Source: Triglochin maritima (lineage: Eukaryota > Streptophyta > Magnoliopsida > Alismatales > Juncaginaceae). From it: a stretch of 64,000 nt of DNA. The notes under the pieces were generated by a model, which saw only the letters and a list, made by a program, of their open reading frames with translations, was not told the origin of the DNA and did no database searches. Position 1 is the stretch's first letter. The number at the start of each line of letters is the position of its first letter. Below, piece after piece: positions 24,062-35,540 of the stretch. Position numbers and translations under genes: made by a program. The DNA is taken from the NCBI GenBank assembly GCA_963682175.1, contig OY821786.1, positions 25,194,501 to 25,258,500 on the forward strand, in the 5' to 3' direction.

Positions 24062-25960
24062 TGTAACATCCCGAAACAGTGGAAATTTAAAATTTATAAT
24101 CAAGACAATGGAACTCAATAATCAAAGACGGGACTGTTACTTCTCATAAAACAAATAGCGGTGCACCAAAATTACATCAGAGTTTGTCAAAATGATACAT
24201 GATTACAACAACACGACAAAAGAAGATAAAACGTAATCATGTCGACCTCAGCGGTCCGAGAAGAGGTTCCGACTCCAAAATGCGCGTGCCCACCGATCAC
24301 CACCCAAGTGGACCTACTGCGATCCTTAAAAAGATGCAACAACAATGCCTGAGTTTCCAGAAGGAAACCCCGTATGCCAACTCACCTATATATGCATGCA
24401 TTACACAAATGAACCTATCATACTAGTAGCATGTCATGGCATCGACAGAAAGGAAAACAGTTCCCCCGAAGGGTAAAACAGGACATCAGTCCGACAGTCA
24501 ACATCGGGTCTCTCAAGGAGACCTACTGCAGGCACGTGCAGTCTTACAGCACGCGACATCGCACCCCACACATGCGGCTACACTACTCAAGGGTTCGGCA
24601 GGGAGCCTCTGTCACGCCTGCGCGCCGATAGAATACAGATCTGCAAATCTCTGTTGTCGGAGCCACGGGGACCAACGGGGTCGTCGCCCGGAAGGTATAA
24701 CAACATCATCTCGATAGGTGCCCAGTCGAGGAATCAACATAGTCGGAACAGCCTCGGCCCAACAATCATCATCGCCAGCACAACCTCGGCGGCATCACCG
24801 GCACAACATCAGTGGTCCATCACAAACGTCCGGCACAGCATCGGACGGGTCCAAACCGAAGTCTGCCAGGTCATCAGGCTCCACGAGCCGCAAACACCAA
24901 CCGCGCCGCTATAAAAGCAGGGCAGCGACCTCCGTAGCCCGTAGGCCGGTAGTCACCTCACCCAACGTCAGTTCCGTGCCCGCACAAACATCAAACATTG
25001 GGATCCGCGATCCCTCAGGCCTGCTATACTATAATGAGTCCAATCAATCCATCATCTTAGTCACGGTCCATACATGGAGGTGACGCGTCCCGAACACCCA
25101 CACTTTTCCACACGGCGGTCCCTGGGCAGGCACGCGGAACGCGCCCACCGTCACCTCCCGGCGCACGCACAAGACGAGGACACGGGTTTCCGTGGACAAA
25201 GTTGGCATTCAAAAGGGGAACCAGGAATTCTGTCCTGGGCTCAAACGGTCGACCGGAAGAGGTCATTCGGTCGACCGCTTCCAGGAAGGAATCGGTCGAC
25301 CGTACGCCTAACACGGTCTACCGCTGCGCTCAAAACACAATCCCCAACGGTCGAATAAAGGTCTAAAACCGGTCGACCAAACGAGGTCAAAATCTGGAGT
25401 CTGGTCAACATTAAATTCAAATCTATCGGTCGACCGACTCAGGGGTCTCGGTCGACCGTTGGTCGCCTTCAACCTCGCGCCAACCGAGGTTTTCCACGAA
25501 AAACAACGCCGGAGAGGTCTCCGACCTCCCCGTCCGACCAACACAACCCTCCCACGAGGGTTAGAAACCACAAAACCACACTAGAGAGCGGCATACCTCA
25601 AACGAAGACGGAGTACGTCGGAGCCTCGCTCACGCACGTCGCCTCCGGTAGACCTCGAGTACGCGTCGCGCCTCCTCTGGACGTCCGACCTCTTCCTGTG
25701 CGTCGTCCTCGCCTCCTCCGATCGCCGCCTCAGCTGGATGAAGGAGAAGAAGAAGGAAAAGGAGAGAATGAGAGAGAGAGAAAGAAAAACACGTTTATAA
25801 ACCCTAACCCATCTCCTCGCTACAGTGCCCGCCTCCCTTCCATCACCCTACACCACCTATTCCCATCCTTCCCCATGCACACACTGTACAGCACCTTTTC
25901 CCCATGCAAACCCCCTTCTAATCCATGATTAACCCCCTAATCAAGGTTTGGGTTCTAACA
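24062..25960 (-). mobile_element. Chromovirus 3' LTR
   Basis: 1899 bp; lacks exactly 270 bp present in the other LTR, with the break on a CGGTCGACCG motif (about 25447-25458). Confidence 0.95.
25240..25460. repeat. CGGTCGACCG cluster, chromovirus 3' LTR
   Basis: Six or more copies of GGTCGACCG or GGTCGACCA/-GACTG variants within 220 bp, downstream (in plus direction) of the TATA-distant half of the LTR. Confidence 0.88.
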
Positions 25961-25977
25961 ATCCACCCAACTTAAAA
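25961..25977 (-). other. Chromovirus polypurine tract
   Basis: Minus strand TTTTAAGTTGGGTGGAT adjoins the 3' LTR start (TGTTAG). Confidence 0.8.
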
Positions 25978-26002
25978 GGATTTCGTCCCGAAATCAAATC
26001 AA

Positions 26003-27340
26003 CTACTCACCGAAAAGCTCTGGATACTGCCTTCTGACCTCCTCCTCGATCTCCCAAGTGGCCTCGCGCTCACTGTGATGCTGCCACCTGACCTTCACCA
26101 TCGGAATGGTCCTCCTCCTGAGCTGATGATCCATGCGATCGACTATCTCGACTGGTCTCTCCTCGAGCGACAAGTCCTGCTGAATCTCTGGCACTACTAT
26201 CTCAATGACGTGAGCTGGATCTGCAACGTACTTCCTCAACATCGAAACATGGAAGACGTTGTGAAGACCCGAAAACTGCGGCGGCAATGCAATCCGGTAG
26301 GCAACCTCTCCAACTCGGTCGAGGATCTCAAACGGCCCCACATACCTCGGACTGAGCTTCCCCTTCTTCCCAAACCTCATCACACCTCGGGCTGGGGAAA
26401 TCTTCAGAAACACGTGGTCGCCCACCTCGAAACTCAACACTCGTCTGCATCGATCTGCATAACTCTTCTGCCTGCTCTGTGCTGTGGCCAGTCTCCTCCT
26501 GATCACATCCACCTTCTCTGCATACATCTGCACAATCTCTGGCCCCACTAACTGCCTCTCGCCCACATCACTCCAGCATACCGGTGATCTGCAAGGCCTC
26601 CCGTACAACGCCTCGTACGGTGCCATCCCAATACTCGAGTGGTAGCTGTTGTTGTAGGCGAAATCTATCAGTGGCAAGTGCTCATCCTAGTGCCCTGCCC
26701 AATCCAGTGTGCATGCTCTCAGCATATCCTCCAAGGTCTGAATCGTCCTCTCTGACTGACCATCTGTCTGCGGATGAAACGTTGTACTGAACCTCAGACG
26801 CGTCCCCAAAGCCTGCTGCAGACTCCCCCAAAATCTGGAAGTGAATTGAGGATCTCGATCGGAGATGATGCTCACTGGCACCCCATGCAACCTGACTATC
26901 TCCTCCACGTACAACTTAGCTAGACCCTCCAAAGGCAACGTGGTCCTGATCGCTAAGAAGTGCGCCGACTTGGTCAGTCGATCGACTATCACCCAAATCG
27001 CGTGGTGGAATCTCCTCGTCTTCGGCAATCCTGTGACAAAACCCATCGTCACGTGCTCCCACTTCCACTCAGGAAGCTCAATACACTGCATCGGTCCTGC
27101 TGGCCTCTGATGCTCAATCTTCACCTGCTGAAAGACCAAGCATCGCTCCACAAACTCTGCAATGTCCCTCTTCATGCCCTTCCACCAGAAGTTCCGCTGC
27201 AGGTCCTTATACATCTTCGTGCTCCCCGGATGAATGGTGTATCTAGCTCTGTGTGCCTCCTCCATGATGTCATCTCTCAGCCCATCGAACTTCGGCACCC
27301 AGATCCGACTCCTGAACCTCAGACCACCATGAACCCCCAC
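26003..27340 (-). pseudogene. pol: Chromovirus integrase with chromodomain-like C-terminus
   Basis: Two frames (26687-27340 and 26003-26677) in register, separated by one TAG in WAGH-*-DEHLPLIDFAYNN, where Trp is usual. Zinc-binding region: [15 protein letters not shown] and [17 protein letters not shown], in which the second Cys of C-x2-C is Phe. Catalytic Asp in [12 protein letters not shown], second in [14 protein letters not shown], Glu in [13 protein letters not shown]. Then the GPY/F module (KLSPRYVGPFEIL) and a chromodomain-like end (EERPVEIVDRMDHQLRRRTI ... VKVRW). The chromodomain would direct insertion into heterochromatin. Upstream it is in frame with RT/RNase H, separated by two more stops near 27370 and 27498. 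Confidence 0.93.
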
Positions 27341-27496
27341 ACTGAAGTCTGATCCATCTCTGGAAGCTAACTATAGTAGACCAGCTAACTCATCATCCCC
27401 CTGCTGAGCCTGAACCACCCGTGAGACAGTCTGCGACTCCACCCGAAGCCCAGCAATCACTGCTCCCTCTGAACCCTCTGTGAATGGTCTCCACTC

Positions 27497-29335
27497 TTAC
27501 AATGCCTCGAGTAGCCTCCACTCCTGGATGCACAGACTCGCAACTGAGACCTCCACCTTCCTGCTCAGCGCATCTGCAACCGAATTCGCCTTCCCCGGAT
27601 GATAGGAAATGGTGAAGTCGTAGTCCTTAATGAACTCAAGCCATCTGCGCTGCCTCATATTCAGCTCCTTCTGCGAGAACAAATACTTCAGACTCTGATG
27701 ATCGGTGAAGACCTCGAACTGCTCGCCATACAGATAGTGCCGCCAGGTCTTCAATGCGTAAACTACCGCTGCCAACTCCAGATCATGAGTAGGGTAGTTC
27801 TTCTCGTGCACCTTCAGCTGCCTCGAAGCGTACGCGACCACCTTCCCATGCTGCATCAGAACACAACCCAAGCCTATCCCTGATGCATCGTTGTATATCA
27901 CATAACCTCCACTGCCACTCGGTAGAGTCAGAATAGGTGCTGTCGTCAATCGCCTCTTCAGCTCCTGAAAGCTGTCCTCGCACTTCTGGGACCAAACGAA
28001 CTTGACGCCCTTCTGCGTCAACGTTGTCAGCGGCGATGCAAATCTGAAAAAATCCTGGATAAACCGTCTGTAATACCCTGCCAGTCCTACGAAACTCCTG
28101 ATCTCCGTCACGCTCGTCGGGGCTCTCCACTGAGTCACTGCCTCGACCTTCGCCGGATCCACCGAAATCCCATCTGCTGACACAATATGCCCCAGAAAAG
28201 CCACCTGATCCAACCAAAACTCACACTTCGTGTACTTGGCATAAAGCTGCAGATCCCTGAAGATGCCAAGCACAATCCTCAGGTGCTCTCGATGCTGCTC
28301 CCTGTCAGGCGAGTACACCAAGATGTCATCCACGAACACTACGACAAATCTGTCAAGGTATTGCTGGAAGGTCCTATTCATCAAATCCATGAATGTTGCA
28401 GGTGCATTCGTCAGTCCAAATGGCATCACCAAGAACTCGTAGTGGCCGTACCGCGTCCTGAAGGCTGTCTTCTGAACATCGGCCTCCCTGATCCGCAACT
28501 GGTGATAACCCGAACGCAGATCGATCTTCGAGAACACTCTCGCCGTCTGCAACTGATCAAACAAGTCATCAATCCTGGGCAAAGGGTACCGGTTCCGAAT
28601 GGTAACCTTATTCAGCATCCTGTAGTCGATGCACATCGGCAACGATCCATCCTTCTTCTTCACGAAGAGCACAGGCGCTCCCCATGGAGAAACACTCGGT
28701 CGAATGAACCCGGACTCCATCAACTCCTGCAACTGCTTCTTCAGCTCTGTCAACTCAGCAGGTGCCATACGATACGGTGCCTTCGACTGAGGTGTCGTAC
28801 CCGCTACCAACTCGATGCCGAACTCGATCTCTCGGTGCGGCGGTAATGCTGGAATCTCTGCTGGAAATACATCAGGAAACTCCTGCACTACCTCTATATC
28901 CTCCAGCCTCCTCGTCTCAGGATCAGGAACTACCAGCGTGGCCACAAACGCTCTGCATCCCTGCTGTATCAGTCTCTGTGCCTTAACCGCAGACACAATC
29001 AGACGACCCCCTCTTCTCCTCGCACCTCTAATCAGAACATCTGGCAAGCCCTCCATCGGAATCAGGATCTTCTTCTCACGGCAAAAAACCCGCACGTCGT
29101 ACTGTGACAGCAAGTCCATCCCCAGTATGACGTCGAAGTCCTCCATCGGTAACAAGACCAGATCTGTCGGAAAATCATGGTCTCCCGAAGCAACTGTGGT
29201 GCCGGGGAAATAGCTCCCCATAGTGCCCACCTCACCCATGGGCGTGCTGACCTCCAAAACATCAGTCAGCAGCACAGGGGTCCGACCAACTCGCCAGCAA
29301 ACTTCTCCGAAATGAAGGAGTGAGTGACACCGCAA
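27497..29335 (-). pseudogene. pol: Chromovirus reverse transcriptase and RNase H
   Basis: 612 residues open. After the protease tail ([15 protein letters not shown]) come RT motifs: [72 protein letters not shown], and the catalytic FVDD ([12 protein letters not shown]). RNase H shows [35 protein letters not shown] and [19 protein letters not shown], ending [15 protein letters not shown]. Catalytic acids are present; PMCIDYR has Met where Arg is usual. The first residues of the frame are out of register with the real protease frame (29266-29577), so the N-terminal Met is artificial. Confidence 0.95.
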
Positions 29336-29577
29336 TCAAACAACACCTGAGCTACCAAACCAGAAACAGAAAGTGTACCTTCCACGATGTTGTTGGAGTC
29401 CCTCGCCTCCTCAGCCTGAATGGTGAAGACTCGCCCGGTCTTCCTGCCCTGGCCCGGTGAAACAACTGATCGGCTGCCTCCGACTCTGCCTACTGCTGGT
29501 GGTCCTGGACTCCTGCTCGGCTCCCCCTGCCTCTGAGGACAATCACGGACGAAATGTCCCATCTGACCGCAACCCAT
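29266..29577 (-). pseudogene. pro: Chromovirus zinc knuckle end and protease
   Basis: Continues from the second zinc knuckle (CMGCGQMGHFVRDC) to the protease active site [13 protein letters not shown], where the usual Ser/Thr of D-[ST]-G is Cys. The frame is shifted by one relative to both gag upstream and RT downstream, so two compensating frameshifts bracket it. Position and motif are certain; activity is doubtful. Confidence 0.85.
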
Positions 29578-30403
29578 ACACGCTCCAGTCCGACGGGGAC
29601 ACTCCTGTCCTGGATGAAACCTCCCGCAGTAAGTGCACGCTCCAGACTGACGTGCTCCTCCTCCATCAAACCTAGGCCTCTTGCCCGGGTTTCTTGCTCC
29701 ACAACCGGCTACCGGTGCTCACTGGTGCCTTCCTCGCCTCCTGAAGACACTCCCTCTGGTCCTGCTCGATGATAGTAGCATGCTTCACCGCATCTGCAAG
29801 GGTCCGTGGCATGCTGTTGATCACCCGAGATCGAAGCGGTTGCCTCAGTCCCTTCACGAACTTCCTCGCCCGCTGCTCAGGGGTCACACAAATCTCAGGG
29901 CAGTAACGCTCCAACGCGTTGAACCTACTGATGTAGCTCACCAGAGTCATCTCCTTCTGCTCCAGCGACATGAACTCCTCCCTCTTCTGATCCCTGACGT
30001 GCTAGGGAAAGTACTGCTCATGGAACACCTCTAAGAACTCCTCCCAGCTGACATCCGCACGGTCGTCGAACAACACCGTGGACGTGGACCTCCACCAGTT
30101 GGCGGCCTCGCCATCGAACACATAGGTGGCCAGCTCCACCATCCTCTCTGGTGCTACTCCAATAGCGCGGAAGATCTTCTCCATCCTAAAGATCCAGTCC
30201 TCCGCAACCTCTGGGGCCCTCCTGCCATCAAAAGTCGGTGGGTGCTGACGCATGAACCGATCGTGCTTAGCTCCCACCCCGCCCTGCACACTCTGAGCTG
30301 CCTGACGCTCCAGAAACTCGCCCAACCTATCCAAGTGAGCGCCAGAAGTGTCGTCACTGGGATCGCGATCGCGTGGAGAACTCCTCACGCGCCTAGGTGC
30401 CAT
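29578..30403 (-). pseudogene. gag: Chromovirus gag
   Basis: Likely start MAPRRVRSS at 30403 (the frame is open to 30436 but those residues are leader). Contains FMRQHPPTFDGRRAPEVAED, WIFRMEKIFRAIGV, WWRSTSTVLFDDRADVSWEEF and, after an in-frame TAG at 30003-30005, SLEQKEMTLVSYISRFNALE and EQRARKFVKGLRQPLRSRV. A frameshift near 29680 leads to two zinc knuckles, CTYCGRFHPGQEC and CMGCGQMGHFVRDC. Gag packages the element RNA. Confidence 0.9.
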
Positions 30404-30515
30404 CTGACAGAAGAAACAATCACAAACTTCAGCCATGAATGCATGCTAAAAGATAAAATGCATGCGTCCTATTACTACAAGGGTGATTTCATTGGGAACC
30501 ACATAGGAATTGACT

Positions 30516-30527
30516 GCTCTGATACCA
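30516..30527 (-). other. Chromovirus primer-binding site (initiator tRNA-Met)
   Basis: Minus strand TGGTATCAGAGC, three bases from the 5' LTR end (GTTACA-ATT). Confidence 0.95.
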
Positions 30528-30530
30528 AAT

Positions 30531-32699
30531 TGTAACATCCCGAAACAGCGCAAATTTAAAATTTATAATCAAGACAATGGAACTCAATAATCAAAGACGG
30601 GACTGTTACTTCTCATAAAACAAATAGCGGTGCACCAAAATTACATCAGAGTTTGTCAAAATGATACATGATTACAACAACACGACAAAAGAAGATAAAA
30701 CGTAATCATGTCAACCTCAGCGGTCCGAGAAGAGGATCCGACTCCAAAATGCGCGTGCCCACCGATCACCACCCAAGTGGAACTACTGCAGTCCTGAAAA
30801 AGATGCAACAACAATGCCTGAGTTTCCAGAAGGAAACCCCGTATGCCAACTCACCTATATATGCATGCATTACACAAATGAACCTATCATACTAGTAGCA
30901 TGTCATGGCATCGACAGAAAGGAAAACAGTTCCCCCGAAGGGTAAAACAGGACATCAGTCCGACAGTCAACAACGGGTCTCCCAAGGAGACCTACTGCAG
31001 GCACGTGCAGTCTTACATCACGCGACATCGCACCCCACACACGCGGCTACACTACTCAAGGGTTCGGCAGGGAGCCTCTGTCACGCCTGCGCGCCGATAG
31101 AATACAGATCTGCAAATCTCTGTGGTCGGAGCCACGGGGAGCAACGGGGCCGTCGCCCGGAAGGTATAACAACATCATCTCGATAGGTGCCCAGTCGAGG
31201 AATCAACATAGCCGGAACAGCCTCGGCCCAACAATCATCATCGCCGGCACAACCTCGGCGGCATCACCGGCACAACATCGGTGGTCCATCACAAACGTCC
31301 GGCACAGCATCGGACGGGTCCAGACCAAAGTCTGCCAGGTCACCAGGCTCCACGAGCAACAAACACCAACTGTGCCGCTATAAAAGCAGGGCAGCGACCT
31401 CCGTAGCCCGTAGGCCGGTAGTCACCTCACCCAACGCCAGTTGCGTGCCCGCACAAACATCAAACATTGGGATCCGCGATCCCTCAGGCCTGCTATAGTA
31501 TAATTAGTCCAATCAATCCATCATCTTAGTCACGGTCCATACATGGAGGTGACGCGTCCCGAACACCCACACTTTTCCACACGGCAGTCCCAAGGCAGGC
31601 ACGCGGAACGCGCCCACCGTCACCTCCCGGCGCACGCACAAGGCGAGGACACGGGTTTCCGTTGACAATGTTGACATTCAAAAGGGGAACCAGGAATTCT
31701 GTCCTGGGCTCAAACGGTCGACTGGAAGAGGTGATTCGGTCGACCGCTTCCAGGAAGGAATCGGTCAACCGTACGCCTAACACGGTCTACCGCTACGCTC
31801 AACACACAATCCCCAACGGTCGAACAAAGGTCTAAAACCGGTCGACCGAACGAGGTCAAAATCCGGAGTCTGGTCAACATTAAATTCAAATCTATCGGTC
31901 GACCGACTAAACGGTCTCGGTCGACCGAAAGCAGACAGGGTCGACCTACTATTCTACGTCATATAATCGGTCGAGCGCAAACATACAACGGTCGAACAAA
32001 CATTCATAGAAATCAGTACACTTAAGTTCCGGTCGAACCACCCAAGGATCCGGTCGACCGAAAACAAACAGGGAGTCCCAACTCACCAGCAATATGCACT
32101 ACCGGTCAACCGCCACAAGGCATCGTTCGACCGGTGAAGGTTAAAGTCGGGTAAAAACACTACATTCGGTCGACCGCCCGAAGGGACCGGTCGACCGTTG
32201 GTCGCCTTCAACCTCGCGCCAGCCAAGGTTTTCCACGAAAAACAACGCCGGAGAGGTCTCCGACCTCCCCGTCTGACCAATACAACCCTCCCACGAGGGT
32301 TAGAAACCACAAAACCACACTAGAGAGCGGCATACCTCAAACGAAGACGGAGTACGCCGGAGCCTCGCTCACGCGCGTCGCCTCCGGTAGACCTCGAGTA
32401 CGCACCGCGCCTCCTCTAGACGTCTGACCTCTTCCTGCGCATCGTCCTCGCCTCCTCCGATCGCCGCCTCAGCTGGATGAAGGAGAAGAAGAAGGAAATG
32501 GAGAGAATGAGAGAGAGAGAAAGAATAACACGTTTATAAACCCTAACCCATCTCCTCGCTACAGTGCCCGCCTCCCTTCCATCACCCTACACCACCTATT
32601 CCCATCCTTCCCCACGCACACATTGTGCAGCACCTCTTCCCCATGCAAACCCCCTTCTAATCCATGATTAACCCCCTAATCAAGGTTTGGGTTCTAACA
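30531..32699 (-). mobile_element. Chromovirus 5' LTR
   Basis: 2169 bp. Relative to the 3' LTR it has 270 extra bases (31928-32197) filled with CGGTCGACCG motifs. Confidence 0.95.
31712..32200. repeat. CGGTCGACCG cluster, chromovirus 5' LTR
   Basis: At least twelve exact or near copies of GGTCGACCG. The last two exact copies at 31916-31927 and 32187-32197 mark the ends of the 270-bp segment missing from the partner LTR. Confidence 0.9.
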
Positions 32700-32704
32700 C
32701 CTTC

Positions 32705-34152
32705 ACACTTCTTCTTCCCTTCCTTACGTCTCTCCACCTCCTCCACTTCTCAGCCAAGTGGTCGGGCCACTCAGACGGTGCTCCGGAAAGCTACACTCCG
32801 GCGGACTTCCGTCAACTCTTGACCACTTCTTTCAGCAACTTCAGGTATGCCTTAGTCCCAAGAGTCAAGTAGAGGGTGGGGTGTTGGCTGGAGGGCCAGC
32901 CAACACCACTTTGATTGGTGGTGCAATCGGTTGCACCACCAAACCGGTTCTCCCACCAGCGCATGCTGTTTTGGTGTGTTAGGAGGGCTGGTTGGGGGTA
33001 CAGCCAGGCACGCCGGAGCTCTGGAGAGGTCCGGTGAGGTCTGACCAGGGTTGGGAGTGGTCACTTCAAGGCTGAGGGCAAGGGGGCTCTGGTTGGGCTG
33101 GTGTGGCTGGTGCGCACACAACCCGCCTAGAGTCTTTTCCATCCCCAAGGCGTGTAGCCCCGGAGTGGACGGCTGATCTCTCATGGTGGCTGGAATCAGG
33201 TAGGGTGGGAGGGGACCCTAGGGTGGTGGGGGATGCATGGAGTTTGGCTGGGCGTGACTGGCCTGTGCATGGGAGGCACAAGAGTGGGTTCACCGCAGGT
33301 TGGGTTGGTGCAACTTCTGCGTCTCTTGCACGGTTGTTGGGCCGGAAACGTTTGACCAGACTTCCTCAACCCTTTCCTCAGCCCTTCATGTCCTTGAGGT
33401 TTAAGCCAAGCTAGTGGTTGGATAGATCAGGGTGTATCATGTGCATGGTTGTGATTTTGGGGATGTATTGGATAAAATCGGTATTAGTATTATGTGTTGA
33501 ATGTTTGATGTGTTTTGACTTTTTTCCAGCAACTCTTGTTTCATGTTGATGACCTGATTTCTTGGGTATGATCTCACTTATTGTTACATGCATTTCGTAT
33601 GAGACAATCATAACATCTATATATATACATTGTTTATGCTACTCATTATATGCCATGTTGTTGTGGATTAATTCGTTGTCTCATGCATACATAGTGGTAG
33701 ATGGATGTGCTTGAGCTTCTGATGTTGTTCTTATGCATAATTGATTAATGGAGTTACTGCTATCAATGTATACATGCGTGTAAAATATCTGATCATGTCA
33801 TGAATGGGAACATAAATGTATCTAGGGCCTTAATCTAGACGATTATGCCATGTGACCATCGTAGCATTCCAATCTTGATATCCTTTGCTGCTGTGTATGT
33901 TTTGTAACATTTATTGTGTATATATCTTACTGATCTGATGTACCCTTGAGTGAATGTGTATTGCAATTCAGGAACTCAACCTCATGACTTGTATACATTA
34001 CCTTTAGATATCGAGGTTGTATTGTCATGCTTGTCTGGTTGACTTTGGTTATGATGGTTTGTTCGATTCAGCATCTTGGAATTGCTGATGTGATTGTATC
34101 ATTTCTGATCCGTTTGGAGCTATGACGAGAGTTTGTGTATACTCATTCTGGT
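32705..34152 (+). other. Interior of the long solo LTR, no gene seen
   Basis: Unique part of the long LTR resumed after the chromovirus. Frames at 32687-32872 and 33103-33414 have coding-like composition but no recognisable domain and no match in the sister LTR at 1-1935 that preserves frame, so they are not called. Confidence 0.5.
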
Positions 34153-34790
34153 TAATGTATAGCTATAGAGATGTGTAGATCTATAGATAGTTTGCATTGC
34201 ATTTGTTAATAAAATGAATCTGGGCACGTATGTTTTGGGCCCGACGGACCACGAGTAGGACCTCTATGTGGAGAGGCCTATTCCCAAAGACCTTCACGTT
34301 GGGAGGCCAGGCGTAAGACAAGTCTTGGGCAGGCATGCTGCCATTCTGTCTCAGGGTAGGTGTTACTGAGTTCGCGATGGCACCATGTAGTGTTATTTTC
34401 ATGGATTGGGACACTCATCCGGTGCACTACTTTGTGTCGAGCGGTGGGTCACTGTCGAGTGACCGCCTCTGACCAGCATGGCTGGTGGTTTGATTCCTAT
34501 GTAGAGGGATCACTTCGGGAGAAGCCTGAATGGCGCAACTACGTAGCATTGTCTCTCAGCACAACTACGTAGAGTTCTTGCCCTTTTGTTGCATGTATGG
34601 TAGAAAGGTCTCATGCATAACTTCGTACTCTATCTGTTGGACCTGGGGCATACGAGGTTTTCTATTTTGGAAAACTCATCCATATTTGTTGATGTTTTGT
34701 GTCAAGTACATAGGTTCCTTCAGGGAAAGACTATACAAGGTTCGGAGGATTCTGTACACGTGGGACACGTCGACCAGACTATACAAGGTT
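34153..34790 (+). repeat. LTR segment duplicated at 36953-37560, copy A
   Basis: Begins 'tagagatgtgtagatctata' and runs through 'ctctatctgttggacctggg' to 'gacacgtcgacca'. Copy B agrees over about 600 bp with small indels, for example a 60-bp gap near 37110. Copy A runs into a foreign LTR tail, copy B continues to the true LTR end. Confidence 0.8.
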
Positions 34791-34794
34791 CCTT

Positions 34795-35151
34795 CGTTAG
34801 ATTGTGATTCCATCTCCATATTCAAAGAATCACCAAGTTGTAAATCTTCAAGGAAGCTCCCTCTCGGATTTTGAGAGGAGACACGAACGAGGCGAGGTTG
34901 TTCGCGAGGCTCGAAGTTGTAAACGACGTTGATCTCGGCCCGAAACGGAGATCGGTTAGTGGAACCGTAAGTGAGGCTCGGGGGATCCAGCGAGGCTTGC
35001 GAGGAGGACTAGGAACCGGGTGTGGGTTCTGAACCTCTCTAAACTCCAGTGTCGACGAATTTGTGGTTTGCAATTGTCTCTTCCTTAATCCTTCGATTAT
35101 TATTTTTAATTCCGCATTTATCTATCGATTCGAGGGTCATAGATCCTAACA
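34795..35151 (+). mobile_element. 3' tail of a copia-like LTR
   Basis: Matches 43396-43755 base for base over long stretches ('gaggcgaggttgttcgcgag' type, 'gaggcttgcgaggaggacta') and more loosely 11580-11880 in the solo LTR. Ends GATCCTAACA. The 5' part of this LTR is absent. Confidence 0.75.
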
Positions 35152-35445
35152 ATTATGACTATGATTCCACGATTTATTGGTTGTCTAGATACATCATGCC
35201 CATATATATTTGGCCATCGAGATCTTATTATGATTTCACGTCTTAATTGTTGTCCTCATGCATCATGTGCATGTAGATATATAAATGCATGGAGATCTTG
35301 TGATTAGCACATGATTTAATTGCTACCTAGATATATCTTGTGCATGAGTATTGTCTATCGAGTTCTTGTCATTAATTCCATGTTTTATTTGTTGTTCTCA
35401 TACACCTTGTGCATATACATATAAATATATTATATGCTCATGTAT
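35152..35445 (+). repeat. Degenerate tandem repeat, about 80 bp period
   Basis: Four diverged units with the recurring words 'gatttcacg..ttaattgttg', 'atgcatcatgtgcatg' and 'ggagatcttgt'. AT-rich; no coding content. Confidence 0.5.
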
Positions 35446-35540
35446 GTTTAGTGACTGTATTTTGTGTGACCTTCCTAATTAGTTTGTTGTCAATACACAT
35501 TATGATCATGTAAGAAATATGAAAGAAAGCAACAAAAGAT

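Larger units (their letters stand above)
24062..32699 (-). mobile_element. Complete Tekay-like chromovirus (Ty3/gypsy), 8638 bp, TSD CCTTC
   Basis: Flanked by CCTTC at 24057-24061 and 32700-32704. In element orientation the LTRs begin TGTTAGAACCC and end GGGATGTTACA. Order: 5' LTR, tRNA-iMet primer site, gag, protease, RT, RNase H, integrase with a C-terminal chromodomain-like part, purine tract, 3' LTR. Integrase after RT and the chromodomain define a chromovirus; the RFGKKGKLSPRYVGPFEIL segment and LTR length resemble the Tekay/Del clade. The coding region carries at least four in-frame stops and two frameshifts, so it is not autonomous now. Confidence 0.95.

Noticed and set aside
24199..25358. 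Plus-strand frames shared by 24199-25358 and 30668-31498
   Set aside because: They fall in the two LTRs of the chromovirus, and their similarity comes from LTR identity, not from coding selection.
33103..33414. 103-residue frame in the long solo LTR
   Set aside because: No recognisable domain, located inside an LTR, and overlapped by frames on the other strand of similar length.
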